Assembly: GCA_020073265.1 (NCBI GenBank) | Contig: JAIQFN010000004.1 | Coordinates: 1-64,000, forward strand | Source: Terriglobia bacterium | Lineage (GTDB): Bacteria; Acidobacteriota; Terriglobia; Bryobacterales; Bryobacteraceae | DNA length: 64,000 bases | Reading direction: 5' to 3' | Shown here: in pieces, positions 1 to 7,216 of the stretch | How the letters are laid out: every line of letters begins with the position of its first letter | How positions within the stretch are numbered: position 1 is the stretch's first letter | Translations under genes and position numbers: made by a program | Notes under the pieces: generated by a model | What the model was told of the DNA's origin: nothing | The model's input: the letters and a program-made list of their open reading frames with translations, nothing else | Database searches by the model: none

Positions 1-161
1 TTCTCCTTGATGTCGTTGTAGCTGGAGCCTTCGTCCAGCATCAGTACGATCTTCATTCGGACGGCCACGCTGGCCGGAAGATTGCGACGCCGCAAATGCG
101 CTTGCAGTTCGCCCCGTTGAGTTGGAGTCAAGGTAATGCGAGAACGCAACGTCATAATCAT
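1..161 (-). mobile_element. IS630-type transposase, N-terminal part, cut by window edge
   Basis: Reading the minus strand from an ATG at 161 gives 53 codons that run off the left edge. The peptide begins MIMTLRSRITLTPTQRGEL, then a basic stretch and AVRMKIVLMLDEGSSYNDI. This is the usual start of an IS630-family transposase: an N-terminal helix-turn-helix that binds the inverted repeats, ahead of a DDE catalytic domain that would lie outside the window. I see no clear terminal inverted repeat in the next 100 bases, so the element's right end is not fixed. It marks the left side of a mobile-element-rich region. The family call rests on the N-terminal helix alone. Confidence 0.6.
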
Positions 162-316
162 ATGACGTTACCTGGGCTAGTAAAGAGTACTTAGAGACAA
201 CCCACTAGATCAGGTCGCCGCGGAAGTCTCGATGCTGTTCCGGCGCAAGTAGCACAGAAACCCTCCAAATCCAGAGCAGTTATGTGCTTGACGATCCACA
301 ACATTTTTAAGTCAAC

Positions 317-345
317 TTGTAAATTTCAAGCCACCGCAGTATATT
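317..345 (+). promoter_or_regulatory. Predicted sigma70 promoter before the excisionase-like gene
   Basis: TTGTAA (317-322) and TATATT (340-345) are separated by exactly 17 bp, a good match to a housekeeping promoter on the plus strand. The -35 box lies inside a short dyad, CTTG at 316-319 and CAAG at 327-330, which could be an operator. The leader to the ATG at 483 would be about 130 nt and holds GGCGTTAAA twice (382-390 and 441-449). Apart from this the 320 bases between the transposase and the HTH gene show nothing I recognise. Confidence 0.5.
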
Positions 346-482
346 AGTATCAGGGACAGAATAGGTCTCTCGCCCGGCCAGGCGTTAAACAGGCCGCGTA
401 CACGGCGCGTACTCTTGGGGTTGTTCTCGCGGTCAGTCCGGCGTTAAAGACTGAAGCCAAAACAATTCCAGGAGTATTACAT

Positions 483-728
483 ATGCCGAACACGGCGACA
501 GCCGAAAACGCGACCCGCGAAGGAACACACTTCGCGTCAAACCCATCCACACAGCCACCGGACCGACTGATTACGGTCTCAGAATTTGCCGATACCGTCG
601 GCCTTAACAAGATCAGCACCTACGGTCTCATCCGACAAGGCAAAATCCCAGCAGTTCATATTGGGCGATCGATCAGAATTTCAACGCATGCCCTGGATAA
701 GTGGATTGCGAGCGGAGGGTGTCGCTAA
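483..728 (+). CDS. Excisionase-family helix-turn-helix protein
   Basis: This 81-residue protein has a MerR-like winged helix-turn-helix of the excisionase (HTH_17) type at about residues 28-78: LITVSEFADTVGLNKIST, then YGLIRQGKIPAVHIGRSIRI and a C-terminal DKWI helix. Such proteins bind phage or plasmid DNA and usually act as recombination directionality factors or small regulators. AGGAG at 470-474 sits at a good distance from the ATG. It is the first gene of the plus-strand replication module of the mobile element, and the integrase further right is its natural partner. The first 27 residues are a low-complexity tail. Confidence 0.75.
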   Translation: MPNTATAENATREGTHFASNPSTQPPDRLITVSEFADTVGLNKISTYGLIRQGKIPAVHIGRSIRISTHALDKWIASGGCR

Positions 729-734
729 AAACGA

Positions 735-777
735 AGCCCGCAACGTCGATTGGCCTTTAATCCACGACGTGCGGGCT
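735..777 (+). terminator. Hairpin between the HTH gene and the next gene
   Basis: AGCCCGCAACGTCG (735-748) pairs with CGACGTGCGGGCT (765-777) with a single bulged base, around a 16-nt loop. It begins 7 bp after the HTH stop codon and ends 11 bp before the ATG at 789. There is no T-run behind it, so it may be an attenuator, an RNA processing site or a protein-binding dyad instead of a simple terminator. Confidence 0.45.
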
Positions 778-788
778 GGAGAATTCCT

Positions 789-1244
789 ATGTCCACTTTC
801 ATTTTACCAAACAACTCTCCCAGGGTCAAGAAAACTACGCCAACCCAAGACGTAGATCGAGCCAGGCGATACCTGCGGAGCGTCGAATCTCTGGCGCATG
901 AAGCGGCCGTGTCCAACGATCCGCGCGTCATCGAAACCGCACTGGCCGTGCTGGACCTACAATCCGCCAATCACCAAGCGGAATGGACCCCGCGGCAAGA
1001 ACTGCGCCGCCGGCTGCCAGCCCTCCTACGCCGCCTCGGTGGCGACCTGCGGCTATTGCTCCGCGTGCTCGTGGCGATCGCCTTGGGCAGCCAGGCACGC
1101 TGCAACGCAGCCTTGGATGCGCTGATCGAACGCGAGGAGCAATGGCGCCAGCACTTCGAGTACCCGCCGATTGGACGCGAACCGTTCAACGCGGACCCCG
1201 AAGACATCGATGCCGCATGGACACAGCGCGAGGATGCCCAATGA
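789..1244 (+). CDS. Hypothetical protein of the replication module
   Basis: I do not recognise this 151-residue protein. The frame stays open further upstream, but the ATG at 789 (MSTFILPNN) preceded by GGAG is the likely start, because the region before it forms the hairpin at 735-777. The middle is rich in Arg and Leu (RRRLPALLRRLGGDLRLLLR, about residues 70-90) and looks helical, and the C-terminus is acidic. Its stop overlaps the ATG of the replication protein as ATGA (1241-1244), so the two are translationally coupled and probably work together, perhaps as loader or regulator. Confidence 0.6.
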   Translation: MSTFILPNNSPRVKKTTPTQDVDRARRYLRSVESLAHEAAVSNDPRVIETALAVLDLQSANHQAEWTPRQELRRRLPALLRRLGGDLRLLLRVLVAIALGSQARCNAALDALIEREEQWRQHFEYPPIGREPFNADPEDIDAAWTQREDAQ

Positions 1245-3043
1245 TCCCGAACCTGCGTGGAGCTGCGCTCCTGCCCGCGGATCTCGAAAAGCTGGCAAAG
1301 TGCGGGATCTCTGCTGAATTGGCAACAGCCGCTTTGTTGCGACGTGTTGATTCTCGGGATGGCGCCGAAATGATCGGCCGCAACGGGAACGCGGATTGCA
1401 GCGGCATTTTATTCCCCTATACCTGGCCTGGCGAAGATCACGTTCGAGATTATCGACTACGGCGCGATCGGCCGGACCTTGACCCAAAGGCAGACGGCAG
1501 CTTCAAGGAGCGCGACAAGTACCTTTCGGCTCCTGGTCGCGGAAACATGCTCTATTTTCACCCCGGCACAGATGCTCGCTGGCTTGATGACGCGAGTGTG
1601 CCTATTCTCATCACCGAGGGCGAAAAGAAAGCTTTGGCGTTATGGGGCTTGAGCTGGCATGGCGTTAGTAAAGCGGCCGAGCATCCGCGCTGGCTTTCAA
1701 TCGGATTGTCTGGAGTTTGGAACTGGCGCGGGACCGTTGGTAAAGCTCCCGGCCCGGACGGTAGCCGCCGGGATGTCAAGGGCGTGATTCCAGACGTAAA
1801 CCGCATCACCTGGAAAGGCCGCAAGGTAACCATCGTGTTTGACAAGAACGCGCTGAACAACAACAGCGTTCAAGCGGCGCGGCACAGTCTCACTAGTGAG
1901 TTGCGCAAGCGCGGCGCAGAGGTGTTCTGGTTCACCTGGCCAATTGACACCCCGGCCGGCGTGAACGGTGTTGATGATTTGGTTGGAGTGTGGGGCGAGG
2001 AGAAGGTTTTCGATTCGCTCCTCAAAGGTGCCCGGCCGTTTAAACCTGTGGATGCCGCGCGTAAGGCGCCCCTTGTGGTTCTGCCGGCGCCGGAAAGCAT
2101 GGAAAATATCTTGGAAAACGATTCTATCTGCGCTCCTGAGTTGATGGTCGATGGCTTCCTTCCCAAAAACAGCCTTGTGTTATTGGGCGGTCGGCCGAAG
2201 GACGGTAAGAGTTGGCTAGCGTGCCAACTTGCTCTAGCCATGGTCACAGGTGAACCGCTGGCCGGCTGGCTCAACGTCCGCGAGCCTGGCCGCGTACATC
2301 TGTGGGCGCTTGAAGACCAAAAGGTATTGACCAAAGACAAGATGCAGAAAATACTGGCGGGCCGGCGCCCGGACGGACTCCGCAATCTCCAGGTGTTTGA
2401 TGAACTCAGCCAGCCAATTCTACAAGGCGGGGACGCGATCATAAACGGCGTTCTCAAGCAACATCCTGCCGATTTGATTATCCTGGATAGCCTTTTCAAA
2501 TTGACGGGCGGCTCGGCTCAGCGCAACTCCGATATTTCACAGAAGGATTACGACGTGATCGACCGCGTTAGAAAAATAGCGATCGAGAACAATTGCGCGG
2601 CCGTGATTGTGATGCACACCAAGAAAGGCGCTCGCGGTGGTAACCCGATCGAGAACATTATCGGCACGAGCGGTACAAGCGCCGCTGCCGATGCGGTGGC
2701 GGAACTGAAGCGCACCAGCGCCCGCGAGGGCAAGCTGACCATAGTTGGCCGCATGGTTCAGCAGGAAGACTATGAGTTGGCTTGGCATTGTGGCCAACCT
2801 GAAAACGGAACTGAGCAATGGGGTTGGACGATCGAGAGCGCTGGCGACGATGCCTCGATGGGCGAAACCATGCTAGAAGTACGAGCCTACCTTGAAGCTC
2901 AGGGAGCATGCAAGCCGGCCTCGATCGCTTCAGCGCTTCACAAATCCTTCGGTAGTGTTTGGCAGGCACTACTTCGCCTACAGGACCGCGGCAAAGCGGT
3001 TCGCGGGAAAGACAAGAAATGGGAACTCCGAAGGGCCGCATGA
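1241..3043 (+). CDS. DUF3854 / RecA-like ATPase replication protein (primase-helicase type)
   Basis: This is a 600-residue protein of the kind found in phage satellites, plasmids and integrative elements. The first half (about 30-260) is a DUF3854/TOPRIM-like region with the signature ILITEGEKKALAL and a later TIVFDKNA segment. The second half (about 300-500) is a RepA-like AAA_25 ATPase: Walker A is GGRPKDGKSWLACQ, Walker B is in ADLIILDSLFKL, and VIVMHTKKG matches the sensor region. A winged-helix-like tail follows (about 545-595). The frame is open upstream of 1241, but the ATGA overlap with the preceding gene fixes the start. Probable role: origin recognition, priming or unwinding of the element. 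The repeat array starting 5 bp behind the stop would be its binding site. Confidence 0.75.
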   Translation: MIPNLRGAALLPADLEKLAKCGISAELATAALLRRVDSRDGAEMIGRNGNADCSGILFPYTWPGEDHVRDYRLRRDRPDLDPKADGSFKERDKYLSAPGRGNMLYFHPGTDARWLDDASVPILITEGEKKALALWGLSWHGVSKAAEHPRWLSIGLSGVWNWRGTVGKAPGPDGSRRDVKGVIPDVNRITWKGRKVTIVFDKNALNNNSVQAARHSLTSELRKRGAEVFWFTWPIDTPAGVNGVDDLVGVWGEEKVFDSLLKGARPFKPVDAARKAPLVVLPAPESMENILENDSICAPELMVDGFLPKNSLVLLGGRPKDGKSWLACQLALAMVTGEPLAGWLNVREPGRVHLWALEDQKVLTKDKMQKILAGRRPDGLRNLQVFDELSQPILQGGDAIINGVLKQHPADLIILDSLFKLTGGSAQRNSDISQKDYDVIDRVRKIAIENNCAAVIVMHTKKGARGGNPIENIIGTSGTSAAADAVAELKRTSAREGKLTIVGRMVQQEDYELAWHCGQPENGTEQWGWTIESAGDDASMGETMLEVRAYLEAQGACKPASIASALHKSFGSVWQALLRLQDRGKAVRGKDKKWELRRAA

Positions 3044-3047
3044 GCGA

Positions 3048-3130
3048 CTGTACGGACTGTACGCACTGTACGCGGCTGTACGGACTGTACGCACTGTACT
3101 ACTCTATACGGCACTGTATAAGGCGTACAG
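3048..3130 (+). repeat. Iteron-like array of CTGTAC repeats, candidate origin
   Basis: CTGTAC occurs at 3048, 3057, 3066, 3076, 3085 and 3094, that is every 9-10 bp, with a seventh imperfect copy (CTGTAT) at 3114 and an inverted copy (GTACAG) at 3125. Copies 1-3 and 4-6 form two identical triplets whose spacers run GGA, GCA. The array begins directly after the stop of the replication ATPase. This is the usual arrangement of iterons recognised by a Rep protein. It is too short and too regular at about 9 bp to be a CRISPR. Confidence 0.6.
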
Positions 3131-3155
3131 TCCCCCCCTTAACAATCCCCCTAAC

Positions 3156-3191
3156 ACCCACACCCCCGAATTCGAGGGGGGGGTTGTGGGT
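3156..3191 (+). promoter_or_regulatory. C/G-run hairpin beside the iteron array
   Basis: ACCCACACCCCC (3156-3167) pairs with GGGGG..TTGTGGGT (3176-3191) around a GAATTC centre. C-runs at 3132-3138 and 3147-3151 precede it and a run of eight G at 3176-3183 forms the right arm. It may be a terminator of the replication operon or a structured part of the origin. Confidence 0.45.
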
Positions 3192-3233
3192 TCTGGAAAC
3201 ACAACAGCATTTTTAAATTGAGAGAAGGGACCA

Positions 3234-3704
3234 ATGACCAAACAGAACAACTCAACCGTTCCAGAAAACTTGGACGGTGACACGAACGACAATCCAGAAA
3301 TACCCCGAATCGAAGAAGCATATTTGCGAATGGCGAACGAGGCCGGCTGGCGCCGTCTCGGACGCAACCTGTTCGGCGGGGAACTCGCTGACCAGGGCAT
3401 CCATCGAGATGAAGCCCGTCAGTATGCTGATGAGTTTATCCGCGAGGAGAACCGCGGCGTTTTCCATATCGGGTGTTCTGGCTGGGAAACCAATCGAGCC
3501 TTGGTTTACGTGATCGAGGCCGCGCGTCGTCTTTGCGGCGTTGACACTGCGACCGCCCTTAAGCTCCTGCGGATGGCGATAGCCGAGGTGGAGGACGTGA
3601 TCGCTCCAGACCGGCACGCCAAGACGCTGGGCCAGGTAATCGAGGAGGCCGGCGGAATCGACAAGTTTTGGGACCGCCCAAAATCGAGGCCCAATGACGC
3701 CTGA
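3234..3704 (+). CDS. Hypothetical protein
   Basis: This 156-residue acidic protein is not one I recognise. AAGGGA lies just before the ATG. The N-terminal 25 residues look disordered; the rest is probably helical (EEAYLRMANEAGWRRLGRN, YADEFIREENRG, ALVYVIEAARRL). No zinc, nucleotide-binding or membrane motif is visible. It is the last gene of the plus-strand replication module and is convergent with the gene ending at 3716. The short gap leaves room only for a small terminator, which I do not see. Confidence 0.55.
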   Translation: MTKQNNSTVPENLDGDTNDNPEIPRIEEAYLRMANEAGWRRLGRNLFGGELADQGIHRDEARQYADEFIREENRGVFHIGCSGWETNRALVYVIEAARRLCGVDTATALKLLRMAIAEVEDVIAPDRHAKTLGQVIEEAGGIDKFWDRPKSRPNDA

Positions 3705-3715
3705 AGTCATAAATC

Positions 3716-4120
3716 TCAAGAGGCGTCCGGCGTGATCCCAAGGCCCTTCAGAAACTCGGCGTCCATGGCCTCGGCCACGGTGTCCCAAGTTTGGGCGGTC
3801 TCGGGAGACTTCCGGCACCGCCAAACCAACCGGGCCATCTTCAGGGCCTCGGGCAGCAACTTTTCGCGGAGCTTTTCGATGGGCAGTCCGTCCTTTTCGT
3901 CAGTCGCGGTGTCGTCCGGCAATTCGCCGTTGGCCATGTTCTCGAATGATCGGTAAGGCTCGGGGTATTCCGGCGCTTCAACAAGAGCGCGATGGTTGCG
4001 CCAGATTCGGCGGGCGATCGACAGGTCGCAACTGAACTGCTCGAGCGCGCCCTCGACGCACTGCATGAGGGCCTCCTCGATCAGCTCCGGGGGCGGGTCC
4101 GCCGTCAATGGTTTCGTCAT
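3716..4120 (-). CDS. Hypothetical protein downstream of the integrase
   Basis: This is a 134-residue acidic, helical protein of unknown role. The frame is open to 4156, but AGGAGG just before the ATG at 4120 (MTKPLTADPP) decides the start. It has two Cys (MQCVEG, FSCDLS) and no recognisable domain. It lies 51 bp behind the integrase on the same strand and is probably the last gene of the minus-strand operon that starts at 6147. Confidence 0.55.
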   Translation of the reverse strand: MTKPLTADPPPELIEEALMQCVEGALEQFSCDLSIARRIWRNHRALVEAPEYPEPYRSFENMANGELPDDTATDEKDGLPIEKLREKLLPEALKMARLVWRCRKSPETAQTWDTVAEAMDAEFLKGLGITPDAS

Positions 4121-4171
4121 GAAGCCTCCTTTTCGAAAATCACTAGTGAATTTCACCTTGCGGAAATCGTT

Positions 4172-4855
4172 TCACCAAGCCTTGATTCGCCGGGCGATCT
4201 CATCACGCCGGCGATTCGTGATCTGGGAGTAAACCATGGTGTTGCGAATGTCGGCATGTCCCAAGTGATCCTGCACTTCGGCAACGTCCAGGGGCGCCAG
4301 CGACCGCGTGCCGCTGAGCAGATGCGTGCCGCAGGAATGCTTCAGGCAGTGCATGTGCCGCTTGGCGTCCGGGATCTCGGCCGCGGCGCCGTAGCGCTTC
4401 ATCAACACGTCGAGCATTCGGCGATCGATACCTGTTCCCCGGTTCGACGGAAATAGAGGGCCAGGCTCGGCGCCCCGGATCTTGACCCACGCGTTCAAGG
4501 CCCGCGTCTCGTGATCGGTAAGCAGATATTCGCCGCTGTGGGAACCCTTCAGCCGGTGTACGAGCAACCTCTTGGCGGCCGGGCGGTAGTCGGCAAGTTG
4601 CAACAGACCGACCTCCGAAGCCCGAAGCCCACGGTGATAGGCAACCCGCATAATGGCCAGGTTGCGCGGGTCTCCGATCGCACCGAACAGCCGTTCGATC
4701 TCCTCCTCGGTCAAGAATTTCGGCTCCGAATTGGTCACAACACGTATTTTGTCCAATGTTATTGGATCGGGCGATAGTACTTTCAGCGTGTTACGGGTGG
4801 AACGCGGGCCTGGAATTGGACACTTCACCGTGTTGGCCATAATCACTACTCTCAA
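4172..4855 (-). CDS. Tyrosine recombinase (integrase), short form
   Basis: This is a phage-type integrase catalytic domain. Visible motifs: HRGLRASEVG (first Arg), HRLKGSHSG (beta-hairpin Lys), HCLKHSCGTHL (box II), LGHADIRNTMVYSQI (His plus the Tyr nucleophile) and a basic C-terminus. The second Arg of HxxR is Lys here (HCLK). The protein has about 227 residues and lacks the usual N-terminal SAM-like arm, so it is shorter than XerC-like enzymes. The start is either TTG at 4855, which overlaps the stop of the stub upstream as TTGA, or ATG at 4840. It is the likely integrase for the tRNA-Thr site at 10,999. It is not next to that site, which is unusual. Confidence 0.8.
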   Translation of the reverse strand: MRVVIMANTVKCPIPGPRSTRNTLKVLSPDPITLDKIRVVTNSEPKFLTEEEIERLFGAIGDPRNLAIMRVAYHRGLRASEVGLLQLADYRPAAKRLLVHRLKGSHSGEYLLTDHETRALNAWVKIRGAEPGPLFPSNRGTGIDRRMLDVLMKRYGAAAEIPDAKRHMHCLKHSCGTHLLSGTRSLAPLDVAEVQDHLGHADIRNTMVYSQITNRRRDEIARRIKAW

Positions 4856-4929
4856 GGCTCCAGCTCGCGGAGCTGCAGGTCACAATTCTGGTCGGCAGTT
4901 GAGACTCGGGCGTACAGGGCGGTTTTCAT
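4852..4929 (-). CDS. Serine recombinase N-terminal stub (25 codons)
   Basis: Between the membrane protein gene and the integrase lies a 25-codon frame that starts MKTALYARVSTADQN and ends ..LRELEP before TGA. YARVSTADQN is the N-terminal active-site motif of serine resolvases/invertases, with the catalytic Ser in RVS. The ATG overlaps the upstream stop by one base (TGATG), and its stop overlaps the integrase TTG (TTGA). The rest of the resolvase is gone. It is either a remnant left when the tyrosine integrase replaced a resolvase, or a leader that couples translation of the integrase to the operon. Confidence 0.65.
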   Translation of the reverse strand: MKTALYARVSTADQNCDLQLRELEP

Positions 4930-5252
4930 CAGTGACTCCATGCCCACTGAACGAACTTCACGAGACCATACAGCAAAGCTGCGGCGAGCGAAAGTTTCGC
5001 AAGCAATTCCGACAGCCCGGAAAGTATTTCTCTCCCCAACTCAGTGCAGAACAGGCCGACGAGTAAAGGGCCTACAAATATCACCAGAAAGCCTGCTAGG
5101 GCGCATCCGGCCGCCACCGCTCCAGCACCCAAAATGACCAGGAACCAGCACATGGCCTCGGCACCATTGATGGGACGCCCGGCCTTCAACCGGTTAACCT
5201 CGCCTTCCGCTACAGCCGCGCCTATAGTGAACAACTTCCGCAGTGTTTTCAT
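4929..5252 (-). CDS. Small membrane protein
   Basis: This 107-residue protein has probably two or three transmembrane segments: MCWFLVILGAGAVAAGCALA, GFLVIFVGPLLVGLFC and LSLAAALLYGLVKFVQWAW. It is not a family I recognise and shows no holin or secretion signature. It overlaps the gene upstream as ATGA (5249-5252) and the serine-recombinase stub downstream as TGATG, so it is an integral part of the coupled minus-strand operon. Confidence 0.6.
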   Translation of the reverse strand: MKTLRKLFTIGAAVAEGEVNRLKAGRPINGAEAMCWFLVILGAGAVAAGCALAGFLVIFVGPLLVGLFCTELGREILSGLSELLAKLSLAAALLYGLVKFVQWAWSH

Positions 5253-5923
5253 TGCCGCACCTCAGCCTGGCTGGCCTTGCCGTTGACATACTGCCGGGCC
5301 GGCGGCTTGCGCTCATAGACCGCTCCATCGCGGCATCGCTGAATGAAAATCGTGCTGGCCAAGTCCTGAATGTCCGATGAACTGAACGTCAATGGAAACC
5401 CGATAGTGGCAGCGTGTTGCTGGCCGGCCTTGGCGGCGTCAATCGCTTCCACCAGGGCACGGCAGATAAGACTCTCGGCGGGCGCGTAGGGCTGGCCATC
5501 ACGGGCTTGCTGGCTGGCTTGGGCAGGCCGCTCGTCCAGTTCGGGGAACACCAGCGCCGATGGCTCCGGGCTGGCGTACTTGGACTCCGGTATCGGGTGG
5601 TGCGTTGCCGCGGCGGGCCTGCGCGTAGGTTCATGCGGGCGTGGTATTTCGGCAACCGGGGCAACTAGCCGCACACGCCATGTAACCGCGTTGCCGTACG
5701 TCTCGCGCGTGATCCCAACTTGCTGGCCGGCCCGATAGCCGGCGTCAATGAGCTTTCGCTCAAGGTCTTCACTGCAACACGTGAAGCGCTTCCCATCCGC
5801 GAGTTCCCGAAAGAAGTAGTCGCCGTAGTCGTTGCTTTTCAATTCGCCGCGGTCCTTGGCGAAGGCAACAATCAGCTCTTGGCGTCCGAATCGGATGTAG
5901 TTGGTGCCGGATGTTCTACTCAT
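5249..5923 (-). CDS. Hypothetical protein of the integrase operon
   Basis: This is a 224-residue protein. The frame is open to 5998, but the ATG at 5923 has GGAGAA in front and overlaps the previous stop as ATGA. The first 90 residues form a compact basic domain (NYIRFGRQELIVAFAKDRGE, YGDYFFRELADGKRFTC, VTWRVRLVAP). A Pro- and Ala-rich linker follows, and then a helical tail (ESLICRALVEAIDAA). It could be a small DNA-binding or scaffold protein, but I cannot assign it. All neighbours overlap it by four bases. Confidence 0.55.
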   Translation of the reverse strand: MSRTSGTNYIRFGRQELIVAFAKDRGELKSNDYGDYFFRELADGKRFTCCSEDLERKLIDAGYRAGQQVGITRETYGNAVTWRVRLVAPVAEIPRPHEPTRRPAAATHHPIPESKYASPEPSALVFPELDERPAQASQQARDGQPYAPAESLICRALVEAIDAAKAGQQHAATIGFPLTFSSSDIQDLASTIFIQRCRDGAVYERKPPARQYVNGKASQAEVRQ

Positions 5924-6147
5924 GCAGCATTCTCCTTTCCGGTAGCCTGCTCGGTCCCAGGCGCGCGCCGTGGGGTCTCCCGGTCGCAGGCAACACACAG
6001 GCTGGTACCGTCAGGCCGATAGGTCAGCCGCGATTCCGATTCGAAGTGACCGCAAGAGGCCAAGGTGGTGTCCTCGTCCCAGCCGCCCAGGTCATCATTG
6101 GCGCGGTCGAAAGCGTCCTGACTGCATCCGTCCGGGTAGTAGCTCAT
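5920..6147 (-). CDS. Small Cys-containing protein, first gene of the integrase operon
   Basis: This 75-residue protein has four Cys: one in DGCSQDAF, one in LASCGHFES and two in SLCVACDRE. CGH and CVAC together could form a zinc ribbon. The ATG at 6147 faces the divergent promoter region at 6148-6234, so this is the head gene of the coupled operon 6147 to 3716. A transcriptional or recombination-accessory role is possible, but no family can be named. Confidence 0.5.
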   Translation of the reverse strand: MSYYPDGCSQDAFDRANDDLGGWDEDTTLASCGHFESESRLTYRPDGTSLCVACDRETPRRAPGTEQATGKENAA

Positions 6148-6159
6148 GACTAAGTATCT

Positions 6160-6216
6160 ACCTAACCCCCTGAGGCTGTCAATAGTACTCTTGAATAATT
6201 CTCACTGAGGGGGTAA
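6160..6216. promoter_or_regulatory. Divergent control region with a CCCCC/GGGGG dyad
   Basis: The 90 bp between the divergent starts at 6147 and 6235-6247 hold ACCCCCT (6165-6171) and AGGGGGT (6208-6214), an inverted pair whose centres are about 43 bp apart. Both are bordered by a CTGAGG-like stretch, and a third ACTGAGG lies at 6224-6230, which also serves as ribosome binding site. A dimeric repressor binding both arms would control both directions. No clear -35/-10 pair stands out. Confidence 0.4.
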
Positions 6217-6246
6217 GCTTGATACTGAGGTGCATTGGTGCATCCT

Positions 6247-6501
6247 ATGCCGAGGAAAAAGCTGCCGCCGGACGTTCTGGAGTTCTTTCGAAAACAGGGC
6301 CGCAAGGGTGGCAAGCGGTCTGCCGCTGCCCTGACGCCGGAGGAGCGGCACGCGCGGGCCGTAAAAGCTTCGAAGGCGGCATCCGAAAACATGACAGCGG
6401 AAGAGAAACGCGCGCGGGCACTAAGAGCCGTGGCTGCACGTGAAGCCAAGCGCAAACAGAAGGCCCGGCGCCCGTCCAAGGCGCAAAGCTCCGGCCGATG
6501 A
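6247..6501 (+). CDS. Small basic protein
   Basis: This 84-residue, very Lys/Arg-rich protein begins MPRKKLPPDVLEFFRKQGRK. It contains two similar stretches, LTPEERHARAVKASKAA and MTAEEKRARALRAVAA, that resemble the KGG-type stress or nucleic-acid-binding repeats seen in many soil bacteria. GAGG at 6227-6230 fits a GTG start at 6238 better than the ATG at 6247, so three extra residues are possible. It is transcribed away from the integrase operon and probably binds DNA or RNA. Confidence 0.55.
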   Translation: MPRKKLPPDVLEFFRKQGRKGGKRSAAALTPEERHARAVKASKAASENMTAEEKRARALRAVAAREAKRKQKARRPSKAQSSGR

Positions 6502-6520
6502 AAAGGAGACGTGCTCGATC

Positions 6521-6784
6521 ATGCTCAACGAAAGTGCAATTTCCGAGGCCCTGGAGAATTGTGTAGCCCATCTGGAGCGAGACAACCTCGATCAGGCTGA
6601 AGCCACCCTGAGGGTGTTGGACTTCGACCGGCTCCTTAAACCTATCGAGGACCCTTCAAAACAGCGACAGCGTAGGTTTGTCGATCCTGCGGAGGGATAC
6701 GGCGTGGAACGTGTACACGAAACTGGAGACCACATCCATGCCTGCTTTAGCGCAATCTTAAATGCCCGCTCTAAGGCCGCCTGA
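6521..6784 (+). CDS. Hypothetical protein
   Basis: This 87-residue protein starts at ATG 6521 (MLNESAISEALENC). AAAGGAG at 6502-6508 lies a little far upstream. It looks helical at the start (ALENCVAHLERDNLDQAEATL) and carries a single HIHACF near the end. I know no family for it. It is co-directional with the basic protein before it, 19 bp apart, and convergent with the gene that ends at 6863. Confidence 0.45.
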   Translation: MLNESAISEALENCVAHLERDNLDQAEATLRVLDFDRLLKPIEDPSKQRQRRFVDPAEGYGVERVHETGDHIHACFSAILNARSKAA

Positions 6785-6862
6785 GCCGGTTGGGGGGTAT
6801 CAGGTATCACCCGGCCCGCTCCGAAGCGTGTTTCCCGGTGTTTGACACGATAGCCAGAGGGT

Positions 6863-7171
6863 TTAAGCGGCTACTGGCATCTGCTTTTTAGGGCCGCACC
6901 TCACCCGAAGGGCTTGACGGCGCTCTAGGCCGAGCGGCCAACACTCCGGGCCTGGGCAGCAATCCCCGCAGAATATGCGGCCGTCTTCCGCAACGTGCAT
7001 GATACTGCGCGATCGACCACATTGCCGGCAGACCGTGGATGGATCGTCAAGGTTCTCGCGGTGTAAAACCATCTTGCATTCAGTGCCGGCTGCGCGCCGA
7101 ATCTGTCCAGAGGCTTTCAGTTGAGCCGTGTCGCGTCGGGCTTGGTGTGCCCGTTCAAGCATGTCGTTCAT
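6863..7171 (-). CDS. Zinc-ribbon-like phage protein
   Basis: This is a 102-residue protein with CRQCG and CGDCC spaced about 24 residues apart, a plausible four-Cys zinc ribbon, followed by CWPLG and a basic tail. AGAGGAA precedes the ATG. It is the last gene of the minus-strand phage-like run that begins at 10,806. Several genes in this run carry paired-Cys motifs, which suggests small nucleic-acid-binding accessory factors. Confidence 0.5.
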   Translation of the reverse strand: MNDMLERAHQARRDTAQLKASGQIRRAAGTECKMVLHRENLDDPSTVCRQCGRSRSIMHVAEDGRIFCGDCCPGPECWPLGLERRQALRVRCGPKKQMPVAA

Positions 7172-7216
7172 TGGCTAGTTTTCCTCTTCGAGCAGCTTAG
7201 CTAGGGGCGCCCATGG

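Noticed and set aside
983-1240. Upstream extension of the replication ATPase frame
   Set aside because: It overlaps the 151-residue gene in another frame; the ATGA overlap at 1241 marks the start.
3048-3130. CRISPR array
   Set aside because: Units are 9-10 bp with almost no spacer sequence; iterons or simple repeats fit better.
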